Shown piece by piece: positions 1 through 8,056 of a stretch of 64,000 nucleotides of DNA. Numbering within the stretch: the first letter of the stretch is position 1; each line of letters starts with the position of its first letter. Origin of the DNA: DASWOJ01 sp964250755 (GTDB lineage Bacteria; Pseudomonadota; Alphaproteobacteria; Acetobacterales; Acetobacteraceae); contig CAXUHB010000002.1 of the NCBI GenBank assembly GCA_964250755.1, positions 186,001 to 250,000 of the forward strand, in the 5' to 3' direction. Made by a program: the position numbers and the translations under genes. The notes under the pieces were generated by a model. It was not told the DNA's origin and did not search any database. It was given only the letters and a program-made list of their open reading frames with translations.

Positions 1-807
1 GCCGGGGCTGCCGGTGCTGGACGGGGCCGAGGCGAACTCGCTGTGGTGCTCGCTGGCGACCAACCGCGGGAACACCTCCAATCCCCCGGTGTCCAGCCGG
101 AAGTCGTGGTAGCCGCCGCGGAACCGGCTGCCGCGCAGCTTGACGACGCGCAGGCGGCGGCGCTCCGCCCCATATTCCAAAGCCACCTGCTCCAGCGTGA
201 CGACGCCGTGGGCGACGCTGTGCAGCTGCAGGTCGGTCTCGCTGCCGGTGCGGTCGTCCAGCAGCACGACGGTGCAGCCGCGCTGCGTGAAGAACTGCTT
301 CAGCGCCAGCACCTGCCGGCGGTAGCGCAGCGGGCTTTGCGCCAGCAGCCGCATCTCGCTCAGGCTGTCGAACACGACGCGGGCCGGGTTCATCTCCTCC
401 ACGCGCGCCATCACGCCGCGTATGGTCTCGCCCAGCTCCAGCTCGGACGGGTGCAGCACCGTCTGCTCCAGGTCGGGGTCCAGGCCGGCCTCGCTGATCA
501 GCTCGAAGATTGTGACGCCGTCCAGGTTCCAACCGTGGCTGGCGGCGGCGGCCCTCAACTCCTGCTCGGACTCCGACAGCGTGACGTACAGGACCGTTTC
601 TCCGGCGTCGCGTCCGGCCATCAAAAATTGCAGCGACAGGGTGGTCTTGCCGGTGCCCGGCGTACCTTCGACCAGATAAACGCGGCCCGGCTCCAGCCCG
701 CCTGCCACGATGTCGTCCAGCCCGGCCACCCCGGTGGAGATGCGCCGTGGCTCGGTCTTCACGTCTGCTTCGGTCAAGGTGCCCTGCCCTGTTGCTGCCC
801 GGCGCAT
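1..807 (-). CDS. KaiC-like RecA-fold ATPase, C-terminus beyond window edge
   Basis: The gene runs off the left edge; 269 codons are visible. The protein resembles the first RecA/ATPase domain of KaiC-type circadian-clock and signalling ATPases: an N-terminal block RISTGVAGLDDIVAGGL, a Walker A GTPGTGKTT near residues 48-56, a hydrophobic Walker-B-like strand (ARVVFDSLSEMR), and a closing YHDFRLDTGGLEVFPRLVA segment that is typical of KaiC domain ends. In this family the ATPase usually autophosphorylates or partners a histidine kinase. ATG at 807 was taken as start; a TTG ten codons later (sequence TEADVKTEPRR follows) is an alternative. Whether a second ATPase domain follows cannot be seen, nor can a kaiB neighbour. 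Family assignment is firm; the biological role is not. Confidence 0.8.
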   Translation of the reverse strand, partial: MRRAATGQGTLTEADVKTEPRRISTGVAGLDDIVAGGLEPGRVYLVEGTPGTGKTTLSLQFLMAGRDAGETVLYVTLSESEQELRAAAASHGWNLDGVTIFELISEAGLDPDLEQTVLHPSELELGETIRGVMARVEEMNPARVVFDSLSEMRLLAQSPLRYRRQVLALKQFFTQRGCTVVLLDDRTGSETDLQLHSVAHGVVTLEQVALEYGAERRRLRVVKLRGSRFRGGYHDFRLDTGGLEVFPRLVASEHHSEFASAPSSTGSPG

Positions 808-915
808 GGTTGCCCAGCCACTCCGCCGTCAATCCGGCATAAGGCGCGGCGGCGGGCAGGGTTCCCATGAAGGGTGTCGCGCCGCAGCACGCCGGGCCAC
901 GCCGGACGCCGCAGC

Positions 916-1066
916 CTCGCTTCTCCCTCCCTCTTGGGAACGAGTCGGGATAAGAGTGACCAAGAAGACTCGGCACAGTTGTGGAAGCACCGTCAAACCG
1001 GCCGGATGGGAGAGACGACCCGCGCTGCTTCCCCCAATTCCAACCTTACCCGGAGATAGGGGGCAG
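916..1066. repeat. Degenerate pair of REP-like elements
   Basis: Two decayed copies of the palindrome that recurs through this window lie in the gap between the KaiC-like gene and the next gene: one in direct orientation near 916-959 (TTCTCCCTCCCTCTTGGGAA then GTCGGGATAAG) and an inverted one near 1027-1066 (CTTCCCCCAATTCC then CCCGGAGATAGGGGG). They face each other, as the better-preserved pairs do. No gene is seen in 808-1069. Confidence 0.45.
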
Positions 1067-1069
1067 ACG

Positions 1070-1369
1070 CTACCTGCGCCGCAGCGCTCCAGGTCCGGTG
1101 CCGCGGCCCCGCCACTGCCGATACTTGAACGCCGCGTAGGCCACGCCGCCTGCGATGATCATCAGCGGCAGCAACAGGGACACCACCCACAGCATCAGCG
1201 CCGCAACTGCCGCCGTGCCGGCCAGAACGGCCACCACTATGGCCCCGATCAGCAACTTGAACGACACGGGCACCCGCGGCCCGGCGTTCCCCTGCCGCAA
1301 CGGCTCGCGGAACTGGCCGTCGGGCGTCATGTCCAGGACGGGCGGCGTCGGGGGGGCCATGCGGTTCAT
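1070..1369 (-). CDS. Small membrane protein, about 99 residues, function unknown
   Basis: A short reading frame with typical high-GC codon use for this genome. The protein has a hydrophilic proline-rich N-terminus, then two close membrane segments (LLIGAIVVAVLAGTAAVAA and MLWVVSLLLPLMIIAGGVAY) and a basic tail ending in ALRRR, so it is probably a hairpin in the inner membrane. ATG at 1369 is preferred; GTG at 1387 and ATG at 1360 are also in frame. It does not match a family I can name. It lies downstream of the beta-propeller gene on the same strand with about 70 bases between, so cotranscription is possible. Confidence 0.55.
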   Translation of the reverse strand: MNRMAPPTPPVLDMTPDGQFREPLRQGNAGPRVPVSFKLLIGAIVVAVLAGTAAVAALMLWVVSLLLPLMIIAGGVAYAAFKYRQWRGRGTGPGALRRR

Positions 1370-1438
1370 GGCGATGACGTGGCCCACGGGGTTTGCTGCT
1401 TCAAGGCCCCCAGCCCCGCCGCCTGGCCCTGCCGCGCG

Positions 1439-2596
1439 TCACGGCCCGGCGGTTGCTATCGCGGCAGGCCCGGCGCCCATGTCCAGCGTGACGCCGGGCC
1501 ACAGCTTGGCGCCGTCCCAGCGGAACACCTGGATGCTCCGCTCGACCATGTTCTGCACCAATAGGGTGCGCCCGTCCTTGCTGAAGGCGATCCCCTGGGA
1601 CCAGCGGCCGATCGGCGCGTCCGCCACCAGGCGCAGCTTGCGGTCGGCCAGTTCCCACATCGCGAGCCGCCCGCGCTCCCCTAAAAAGGGGTCGCCCGGC
1701 GGCTTCGTCGTGCCCTCCTGCGACGCCACCGCCAGGAAGCGCCCGTCCGGCGACCAGCGCAGCCCTTCCGGCGAGCGTCCGACCGTCACGGTCTGCACCG
1801 TGCGGAACGGACGTGCCGACATGTCCACCAGGCTGACCGTGTCCGCGTCGCCGTCGCCGCGCCCCATGTTGCCCACTGCCGCCAGCGTGCCGTCGGGCGT
1901 CGCGTCCAGCGTGTAGGGGGCGACGCCCGTCGTCAGCGGTCGCGCCTCCGCCGTCACGGACGCCCCATTCACGCTCAGCACCATCACCTGGTGGTCGCCG
2001 TTGCGGGTCACCAGCGCCGACTTGCCGTCGCCGGAGAAGGCGATGCCGCTGGGCATGGACCCCGGGCCAACCAGCACCGTGCCGGCCGGCGTCAGCCGCC
2101 GGTCGGCGATGGTGAACACCGACACCGTGCCCGCGAAACGGTTCGCCACCAGCGCCAGCGTGCCGTCCGGCGACACCCGCACCGTCGTCGCCCCGGCGCC
2201 GGCCCGCAGGCGCTGCACGATGACGGGGGGATGGGCCGTCAGGTCCACCACCGTCACCCGGTCATCCGGCAGGATGCCTGCCGGCCCCGCGGGATCGGCA
2301 CGGGTGGCCGAGGTGATGATGGCGAAGCTCTCGTCCTTGCTGATGGCCACCGCCATCGGCGGGCCGACCACGCTGCCCGGCACCTCGATGGTGTCCACCA
2401 CCTTCGGCGGGGACTGCCCGAAATCTATGACGGACAGGGTGTCCGGCCCGGCCTCCGCCGGGGCGACCTGGGCACCGTTGGTCAGGACGGTATGCGCGTC
2501 GTTGGAGGACAGCGCGATGTCCGCCCATGCCGGGCCGGACGGCACGGGCGCCGACAGCAGGGTGGTCGCAAGGATCGCCGCAGGCCAGGTCCGCAT
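1439..2596 (-). CDS. Secreted YncE/YVTN-type beta-propeller protein
   Basis: About 385 residues. An N-terminal signal peptide (MRTWPAAILATTLLSAPVPS to WADI) is followed by repeated blades of the kind VRVSPDGTLALVANRFAGTV, IAFSGDGKSALVTRN, LRWSPDGRFLAVASQ and IAFSKDGRTLLVQNM, the xxxSPDGxxLxVxN pattern of YVTN/lactonase-like seven-bladed propellers. The protein should act in the periplasm or outside the cell; such proteins serve as binding platforms or quinohemoprotein/copper-oxidase partners, and the ligand cannot be told here. ATG at 2596 was chosen because GGAG sits six bases upstream; ATG at 2602 is two codons earlier. The gene lies between the FAD oxidoreductase and the small membrane protein on the same strand. 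Confidence 0.85.
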   Translation of the reverse strand: MRTWPAAILATTLLSAPVPSGPAWADIALSSNDAHTVLTNGAQVAPAEAGPDTLSVIDFGQSPPKVVDTIEVPGSVVGPPMAVAISKDESFAIITSATRADPAGPAGILPDDRVTVVDLTAHPPVIVQRLRAGAGATTVRVSPDGTLALVANRFAGTVSVFTIADRRLTPAGTVLVGPGSMPSGIAFSGDGKSALVTRNGDHQVMVLSVNGASVTAEARPLTTGVAPYTLDATPDGTLAAVGNMGRGDGDADTVSLVDMSARPFRTVQTVTVGRSPEGLRWSPDGRFLAVASQEGTTKPPGDPFLGERGRLAMWELADRKLRLVADAPIGRWSQGIAFSKDGRTLLVQNMVERSIQVFRWDGAKLWPGVTLDMGAGPAAIATAGP

Positions 2597-2684
2597 CGCC
2601 ATCTCCGTTGTCGGTTCCGGGACCGGTTCCAGGGCCGCCTCCGGAAAACAGTTCCGGGGCCGGCCCGAGTCCCAATGCGGGACG

Positions 2685-3800
2685 CTACGCCGCGTTGCGC
2701 CGGTTCACCAGGCCCTCGACGTGCGCGCCCAGCGCAAGGGACGACGTGAGGCCGGGGCTTTCGATGCCGAACAGGTTTATCAGGCCGCCGACGCCGTGCT
2801 GCGCCGGGCCGGACACCAGGAAGTCGGCGGCGGGTTCGCCGGGTCCGCTGATCTTGGGGCGTATGCCGGCGTAGCCCGGCAGCAGCGCCCCGTCCGGCAG
2901 CGCCGGCCAGTAGCGGCGTATGGCGGCGTAGAAGCCCTCGGCGCGGCTGATGTCCACGTCGTACTCCTCCTGCTCCACCCACTGCACGTCCGGGCCGAAC
3001 CGGGCCTGGCCGCCCAGGTCCAGGGTCAGGTGGACGCCCAGCCCGGCGGCTTCCGGCACCGGGTAGATCAGGCGGCGGAACGGGGCGCGGCCTTGCAGGC
3101 TGTAGTAGCTGCCCTTGCATAGGTGCGCCTGCGGGATGGTCTCGGGCGGGACGCCGCCGACCCGCCGGGCCACGTCCGGGGCGTGCAGGCCGACGGCGTT
3201 GACCAGCACCTCGCACGCCAGCTCCATCGGCTCGTCCCCGCCGACGTGCAGCACGAAGCCGCCGGGCTGGACCTGGCCGGACAGAACGGGGGCGTGGACG
3301 GCGACGGCGCCGCCCGCATGTTCAAGATCACCCTGGTAGGCCAGCATCAGGGCGTGGCTGTCCACGATGCCGGTGCTGGGGGACAGCAGGGCGGCGGCGG
3401 CGTGCAGCGCGGGTTCCAGATGGCGGGCGTCCCCTTCCGAAAGGTGCTCCAGGTCGTCCACGCCGTTGACGGCGGCCTTCTGGCGGATGGCGTCCAGGAC
3501 GGGAACCTCCGCTGGTTCTGCGGCGACGATCAGCTTGCCCAGGCGGCTGTGCGGGATGCCGCGCTCGGCGCAATAGGCGTACAGCATGTGCTTGCCCTGG
3601 ACGCAGAACCGCGCCTTGAGGCTGCCGGCGGGGTAGTAGATGCCGGCGTGGACGACCTCGGAGTTGCGCGACGAGGCGCCGGTGCCGATGGCGCCCGCGC
3701 CCTCCAGCACCAGGACCTCGCGCCCGGACTGCGCCAGGGCGCGGGCGGCGGCCAGGCCGACGACGCCGGCGCCGATGACGACGCACTCGATGTAATCCAT
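2685..3800 (-). CDS. FAD-dependent oxidoreductase, L-2-hydroxyglutarate oxidase-like (DAO family)
   Basis: About 371 residues. The N-terminus carries the dinucleotide-binding signature VVIGAGVVGLAAARALA with a second strand EVLVLE, then GASSRNSEVVHAGIYYP, a motif typical of LhgO/YgaF-like enzymes, and a C-terminal FAD-contact stretch (GLINLFGIESPGLTSS). Members of this group oxidise L-2-hydroxyglutarate or related 2-hydroxy acids and pass electrons to the quinone pool. The start at 3800 is well supported: AAGGAGG lies six bases before the ATG, whereas the frame opens ten codons earlier. The substrate is inferred from family resemblance only. It shares its upstream region with the divergent histidine kinase gene. 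Confidence 0.85.
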   Translation of the reverse strand: MDYIECVVIGAGVVGLAAARALAQSGREVLVLEGAGAIGTGASSRNSEVVHAGIYYPAGSLKARFCVQGKHMLYAYCAERGIPHSRLGKLIVAAEPAEVPVLDAIRQKAAVNGVDDLEHLSEGDARHLEPALHAAAALLSPSTGIVDSHALMLAYQGDLEHAGGAVAVHAPVLSGQVQPGGFVLHVGGDEPMELACEVLVNAVGLHAPDVARRVGGVPPETIPQAHLCKGSYYSLQGRAPFRRLIYPVPEAAGLGVHLTLDLGGQARFGPDVQWVEQEEYDVDISRAEGFYAAIRRYWPALPDGALLPGYAGIRPKISGPGEPAADFLVSGPAQHGVGGLINLFGIESPGLTSSLALGAHVEGLVNRRNAA

Positions 3801-3937
3801 GAACGGCCTCCTTGCGGGATTATGCAGCATTGCCGCAAGACCGGGTCAACAGGTGGGCGCCGACGGGGAACGCGCCGAACGACCGGCCCCTGCCCGCCCC
3901 ATAGGCACCAGCGCCCGCCCGGATATATGCACACGGC

Positions 3938-5467
3938 ATGGCATCCTCCCCACCCCGGCCCCGCGGCGCGCGCTCCCTGTCCCGCCGCCTGTTCGGGGTC
4001 TGGGCGCTTTCCCTGGCCGCCAGCGTCGCCGTCGGGCTGCTCCTGCTGCAACTGTCCCGCCAGACCAGCGACGCCCAGGCGGCGCGGGCCGAGGCCGTGG
4101 CCGCCCGCGCCTGCCGGCTGATCGGCGACCGCTACGCCTTCTACGCCGCGGGCTGGTCCGGCCCGGCGTTGGTCCCGCCCGACCCCGGCTTCCGCGCCGA
4201 CCTGACGGCGGCGGTGTCGCTTGCCCTGGCGCAGCAGAGCGGGGTGGAGGGCGGCGTCTGGCAGGCCGACGCCGGGCCGCTGGCCTACGCCTACCCCACC
4301 TATGGCGGCAGCGGCCCCAAGACGGACCTGCCCGCGGCGGAGCGCAACGTGATTGCAGCCGTCAACGCCCAGGCGGCGCGGGACGACCAGCCCGCTGCCC
4401 GCACCATTGCATCCCGCACCGGCACGCTGCTGCTGCAAGCCTGCCCGCTCGGCGGCCCGATTGCGGACATGACGGCGTGGGCGATGGTCCGCGTGCCGGC
4501 GACGGAGGGGCTGCGCCCGTTGCAGGGCGGGCTGGCGGTCCTGCTCGCGCTCGCGCTGCTGATGTCGGCCTGGCTCGGCTGGCTGGTGCGGGTGTGGGGC
4601 CGCCACGTCCAGGGGATCGAGGCCGCGCTGGCCGGCGCCGGCCCGGCTGGGATGCCTGCCGTGGGCCGCACCGGGGAGCGGGAGCTGGACCGTATCGTGG
4701 ACGCCCTGAACGACGCCGGCGGGCGCCTGGCTGCCGCCCGGCGGGACGCCGACGCCATGGCGGCCCGCGTCGCCCAGGCGGAGCGCCTGGCCGGGCTGGG
4801 CCGCGTCGCCGCCGGGGTGGCGCATGAGATACGCAACCCCCTCGCCGCGGCGCGGCTGCAAGGAGAGAACGCGCTGGCCGGGGACGATGCCCGGCGGCGT
4901 GCGGCCATCGGCGACATGCTGGGCCAGCTTGACCGGCTGGATGCCCTGGCGGGGGAGCTGCTGGCGATGACGCAGCGGGTCGCGCCGCGCCCGCTGCCGG
5001 TGGACCTCGGGCCCTTCCTGGCGGGGCAGGCGGCCTGCCATGCCGAGACGGCGGCGGTGAAGCATCTCACCGTGTCCGTGCAGGCGGTGGGCGCCGCGGT
5101 GCTGGACCCGCAGGTGGCTGGACGCATCCTGGACAACCTGCTGACCAATGCCATCCGCCATGCCCCAGCCGGCGGCGCCGTCACGCTGGAGGCCGAGCGC
5201 ACCCCCGGACGTTTGGTCCTGGTCGTCCGCGACACCGGCCCCGGCGTGCCGCCCGACTTGGCGGACCGGGTGTTCGAGCCGTTCGTGACCGGGCGGGCCG
5301 ACGGCACCGGCCTGGGCCTGGCCATTGCGCGGGAGCTGGCGGACGCGCATGGCGGGCGCCTGGTGCTGCGGCCCTCCGACGCGGGCGCGGTGTTCGCGTT
5401 CGATCTGCCGCAGCCGGACGGGCCGGCGGCACCCGGCAGGGCGGAGGCATCGTGGCAACTATCCTGA
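3938..5467 (+). CDS. Membrane sensor histidine kinase
   Basis: About 509 residues. Order: short cytoplasmic N-terminus, membrane segment about residues 18-40, a periplasmic sensor region of roughly 150 residues, second membrane segment about 193-215, a HAMP-like linker, HisKA with the H-box VAHEIRNPLAAAR (phospho-His near residue 295), and an HATPase_c domain with N-box ILDNLLTNAIRHAP, DTGPGVP and GTGLGLAIA. It should autophosphorylate and pass the phosphate to the NtrC-type regulator encoded immediately downstream, whose GTG start lies inside this gene's 3' end (16-base overlap), which indicates translational coupling. The periplasmic sensor region matches no domain I recognise, so the signal is unknown. 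Confidence 0.92.
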   Translation: MASSPPRPRGARSLSRRLFGVWALSLAASVAVGLLLLQLSRQTSDAQAARAEAVAARACRLIGDRYAFYAAGWSGPALVPPDPGFRADLTAAVSLALAQQSGVEGGVWQADAGPLAYAYPTYGGSGPKTDLPAAERNVIAAVNAQAARDDQPAARTIASRTGTLLLQACPLGGPIADMTAWAMVRVPATEGLRPLQGGLAVLLALALLMSAWLGWLVRVWGRHVQGIEAALAGAGPAGMPAVGRTGERELDRIVDALNDAGGRLAAARRDADAMAARVAQAERLAGLGRVAAGVAHEIRNPLAAARLQGENALAGDDARRRAAIGDMLGQLDRLDALAGELLAMTQRVAPRPLPVDLGPFLAGQAACHAETAAVKHLTVSVQAVGAAVLDPQVAGRILDNLLTNAIRHAPAGGAVTLEAERTPGRLVLVVRDTGPGVPPDLADRVFEPFVTGRADGTGLGLAIARELADAHGGRLVLRPSDAGAVFAFDLPQPDGPAAPGRAEASWQLS

Positions 5468-6852
5468 TCGTGGACGACGACGGCGCGCTACGCCGGGCCG
5501 TCGCGACCACCCTGTCCGACCTGGGGCACCAGCCGGAGCAGGCGGCGGACGGGGAGGCCGCGCTGAGTTGGCTGTCCCGCCACCGCGCCGACGCCGTGCT
5601 GCTGGACCTGCGGATGCCCGGCCTGGACGGGATGGAGGTGCTGCGCCGCATCCGCACCCGCCCCGGCGCCCCGCCCGTCGCCGTCATCACCGCCGTGCCC
5701 ACCGGCGAGAACACCATAGAGGCCATGCGCCTGGGCGCCGCCGACCACCTGGCGAAGCCGGTTGGTCGGGAGGGGCTGCGAGCGCTGCTGGCGCGCATGT
5801 TGCCCGCGCCTGGCCAGGCCCCTGCGCCTGCTGCGCCACCGGATGCCGCCGTGGAGGGCAGCCTGGTCGGTGCCAGCGCCGCCATGCGGGAGGTGCAGAA
5901 GGCCGTTGGGATGCTCGCCGACAGCGACGCGACGGTGCTGCTGCTGGGGGAGACCGGGAGCGGCAAGGAGGTCGTGGCCCGCGCCATCCACCGCCACGGA
6001 CGCCGGGCCGCCGCGCCCTTCGTGCCCGTGAACTGCGCCGCCATCCCGGCGGAGCTGCTGGAGAGCCTGCTGTTCGGCCATGTGCGCGGCGCCTTCACGG
6101 GCGCCGTCGCGGACCGCGCCGGGTCGTTCCGGGAGGCGCAGGGAGGCACGCTGTTCCTGGACGAGGTCGGCGACATGGCCATGCCCATGCAGGCCAAGCT
6201 GCTGCGCGCCTTGCAGGAGCGGGTGGTGACGCCCGTGGGCGGGCGGCCCGTGCCGGTGGACGTGCGCGTGGTCGCCGCCACGCACCGCGACTTGCAGGAG
6301 GCCGTGCGCGGGGGGCGCTTCCGCGAGGACCTGTACTACCGCCTGGGCGTGGTGCCCGTCCGCATCCCGCCGTTGCGGGACCGCCTGGCCGACATCATCC
6401 CGTTGGCCGAGCACTACCTTGCCCTCGTGACCCCCGGCGCAGCCCCAAAGCGCCTGGCCGCGGACGCTGCCGCCCGCCTGCTGTCCCACACCTGGCCCGG
6501 CAACGTGCGCGAGCTGGTGAACGCCATGACCCGTGCCGCCACGCTGGTGCGCCGCCCCGTCATCACGGCGGCGGACCTGGACTTCCTGGGCGCTGCCGAA
6601 GCGGCGGGCGCAACCCCGGCGGATTGGCTGGCCGGCTCCCTGCCGGACGCCGTGGCGCGGCTGGAGCTGGAGATGATCCGCCGCGCCCTGGCCGCCACCG
6701 GCGGCAACCGGGCGGCGGCGGCGGAGCGGCTGGGGATCAGGCGGCAGCTCCTGTATCAGAAGCTGGCCCGCTACGGCCTGCTGTCCCCGAATGGGACGGA
6801 CACCGTCCCCGATGCGGACGCCGAACCGGGTGACGACTTAAAACAAAACTAA
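5452..6852 (+). CDS. NtrC-family sigma-54-dependent response regulator
   Basis: About 466 residues. Receiver domain at 1-115 with the acidic pocket DDD at 8-10 and phospho-acceptor Asp52 (LLDLRMPG); AAA+ domain with Walker A GETGSGKE, the sigma-54-contacting loop GAFTGA near 213-218, Walker B GGTLFLDEVG and an arginine-finger region; a Fis-type helix-turn-helix near 415-445 (NRAAAAERLGIRRQLLYQKL). All elements for activating RNA polymerase-sigma-54 are intact. GTG at 5452 is the start, with GGAGG just upstream, and it overlaps the kinase gene. A sigma-54 promoter lies only about 20 bases after its stop codon, so the next gene is the obvious target. Confidence 0.95.
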   Translation: MATILIVDDDGALRRAVATTLSDLGHQPEQAADGEAALSWLSRHRADAVLLDLRMPGLDGMEVLRRIRTRPGAPPVAVITAVPTGENTIEAMRLGAADHLAKPVGREGLRALLARMLPAPGQAPAPAAPPDAAVEGSLVGASAAMREVQKAVGMLADSDATVLLLGETGSGKEVVARAIHRHGRRAAAPFVPVNCAAIPAELLESLLFGHVRGAFTGAVADRAGSFREAQGGTLFLDEVGDMAMPMQAKLLRALQERVVTPVGGRPVPVDVRVVAATHRDLQEAVRGGRFREDLYYRLGVVPVRIPPLRDRLADIIPLAEHYLALVTPGAAPKRLAADAAARLLSHTWPGNVRELVNAMTRAATLVRRPVITAADLDFLGAAEAAGATPADWLAGSLPDAVARLELEMIRRALAATGGNRAAAAERLGIRRQLLYQKLARYGLLSPNGTDTVPDADAEPGDDLKQN

Positions 6853-6872
6853 AGATTACAGGCGCGTGCATG

Positions 6873-6888
6873 TGGCACGGAGCTTGCG
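6873..6888 (+). promoter_or_regulatory. Sigma-54 (-24/-12) promoter
   Basis: The sequence TGGCACGGAGCTTGCG matches the sigma-54 consensus TGGCACG-N4-TTGC(A/T) at every fixed position except the last base. The invariant GG is at 6874-6875 and GC at 6886-6887, ten bases apart as required. Transcription would start about 6899, giving a leader of some 30 bases with a GGAGG ribosome site before the ATG at 6931. It lies directly after the gene for an NtrC-type activator. Confidence 0.85.
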
Positions 6889-6930
6889 CTTGCCCATGTG
6901 CCGGCCACGAGGCCAGGCATGGAGGACACC

Positions 6931-7767
6931 ATGAAGACACGCAACATCCTGCTGGCCGCGGCGCTGGCCACGGCCGGGCTTGGCGCGATGGGCGCGGCCG
7001 TCGCCCAGAATGCCGGCCAGAATGCCACCCCGAACGCCGCCCCCGCTGCATCCGGCAACGCAGCCCCGGCTGCCGCTTACGACTTCTCCCAGCTTCCCGC
7101 CATGCAGGGCAAGATCGCGCAATACAGCCTGACGCCCCGCGGCGACGTGGACGGCCTGATCCTGGCGGACGGGACCGAGGTGCGGGTGCCGCCCCATCTG
7201 GGCATGCAACTGGTCCAGGCCGTGAGGCCCGGCGACGCCGTCACCATCCGCGGCCTGCGCGCGCGCAACCTGCCGCTGGTGCAGGCCATGCAGGTCAGCA
7301 ACGACGCCAGCGGCGCCTCCGTCACCGACACCGGCCCGGGCGGTCCGGGCGGCCCCAGTGGCCCGCGTGGTCCCGGCAGTTCCGACGCCCGCGGCCCTGG
7401 TGCGCCCGACCAGGCCACTCTCACGGCGCAGGGCCGGATCAAGGCGGCGCTGCACGGACGGCAGGGCGAGGTCAACGGCGCGCTGCTGGAGGACGGCACG
7501 ATCATCCGCATGCCGCCGCCGGAGGCGCGGCGCCTGGCCGCGCAGATCGCGCCAGGGGCCACGGTCTATGTGCAGGGCGGCGGCTACGCCGGGCCGCTGG
7601 GCCGGGTGATCGCGGCGCGGGCCATCGGGCCTGACGCCAACTCCACCACGGCCATCGCCGCCCCGCCGCCGAAGCATGGCCCTGGACATGGCCCCGGCCG
7701 TCGTGGCCCTGGGGGCGGGCCGCGCGACGGCGGCCCGAACGCGGTCCCGCCGGCTGCCCCGCTGTAG
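6931..7767 (+). CDS. Exported protein with duplicated domain and Gly-Pro linker, unknown function
   Basis: About 278 residues. A signal peptide (1-26, ending AAVAQ) leads to an Asn/Ala/Pro-rich spacer, then two homologous units of about 63 residues: 60-122 (GKIAQYSLTPRGDVDGLILA, DGTEVRVPP, ...) and 168-232 (GRIKAALHGRQGEVNGALLE, DGTIIRMPP, ...). Between them is a collagen-like stretch at 135-149 (GPGGPGGPSGPRGPG), and the C-terminus is again rich in Gly, Pro and His (HGPGHGPGRRGPGGGP). The units look like small beta-barrels of OB type, an inference from the alternating pattern. ATG at 6931 is favoured by GGAGG seven bases upstream and by the signal peptide. It is the first gene after the sigma-54 promoter and is followed by a strong hairpin, so it is probably monocistronic. 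Confidence 0.85.
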   Translation: MKTRNILLAAALATAGLGAMGAAVAQNAGQNATPNAAPAASGNAAPAAAYDFSQLPAMQGKIAQYSLTPRGDVDGLILADGTEVRVPPHLGMQLVQAVRPGDAVTIRGLRARNLPLVQAMQVSNDASGASVTDTGPGGPGGPSGPRGPGSSDARGPGAPDQATLTAQGRIKAALHGRQGEVNGALLEDGTIIRMPPPEARRLAAQIAPGATVYVQGGGYAGPLGRVIAARAIGPDANSTTAIAAPPPKHGPGHGPGRRGPGGGPRDGGPNAVPPAAPL

Positions 7768-7775
7768 GCACGGGA

Positions 7776-7816
7776 ACGCCCTGCCCGCCGCCGGGTCCGG
7801 CGGTGCGGCAGGGCGT
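7776..7816 (+). terminator. Strong hairpin after the duplicated-domain gene
   Basis: ACGCCCTGCC at 7776-7785 pairs perfectly with GGCAGGGCGT at 7807-7816, with a nested CCGCCG/CGGCGG stem inside. There is no run of T after it, so it is either a Rho-assisted terminator or an mRNA-stabilising structure. The rest of 7817-8056 shows no gene. Confidence 0.5.
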
Positions 7817-8056
7817 CATCCCGCTCCGGCCCGAACGGAACGGCGCAGCGCGCGTTGGGACGCCCGATGCGCCCCTTGATGCCTTTGATGCCGGCCGCCC
7901 TGCGCCCTGTCCGTTCCGGGCCGTTGCAAGGGGCGCGGCGGCTGGGCGCTCCAGGAGCCGAAGGAACCGCGCTGGCCGCCCTTGGACTGCCATGCTGCCA
8001 GGGCGGATCGCAACGATGCTGCCTTTGCATAGAAGCTGAAGCGGACTGTGGATGAC

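Noticed and set aside
43..870. Long plus-strand open frame opposite the KaiC-like gene
   Set aside because: Its protein is a low-complexity Ala/Gln/Arg string, and the complementary strand encodes a recognisable ATPase with Walker motifs; it is a GC-rich shadow frame.
3530..5458. Minus-strand frame of more than 600 codons opposite the histidine kinase
   Set aside because: It reads as Arg/Gln/Gly-rich noise, while the plus strand carries a complete kinase with all boxes.
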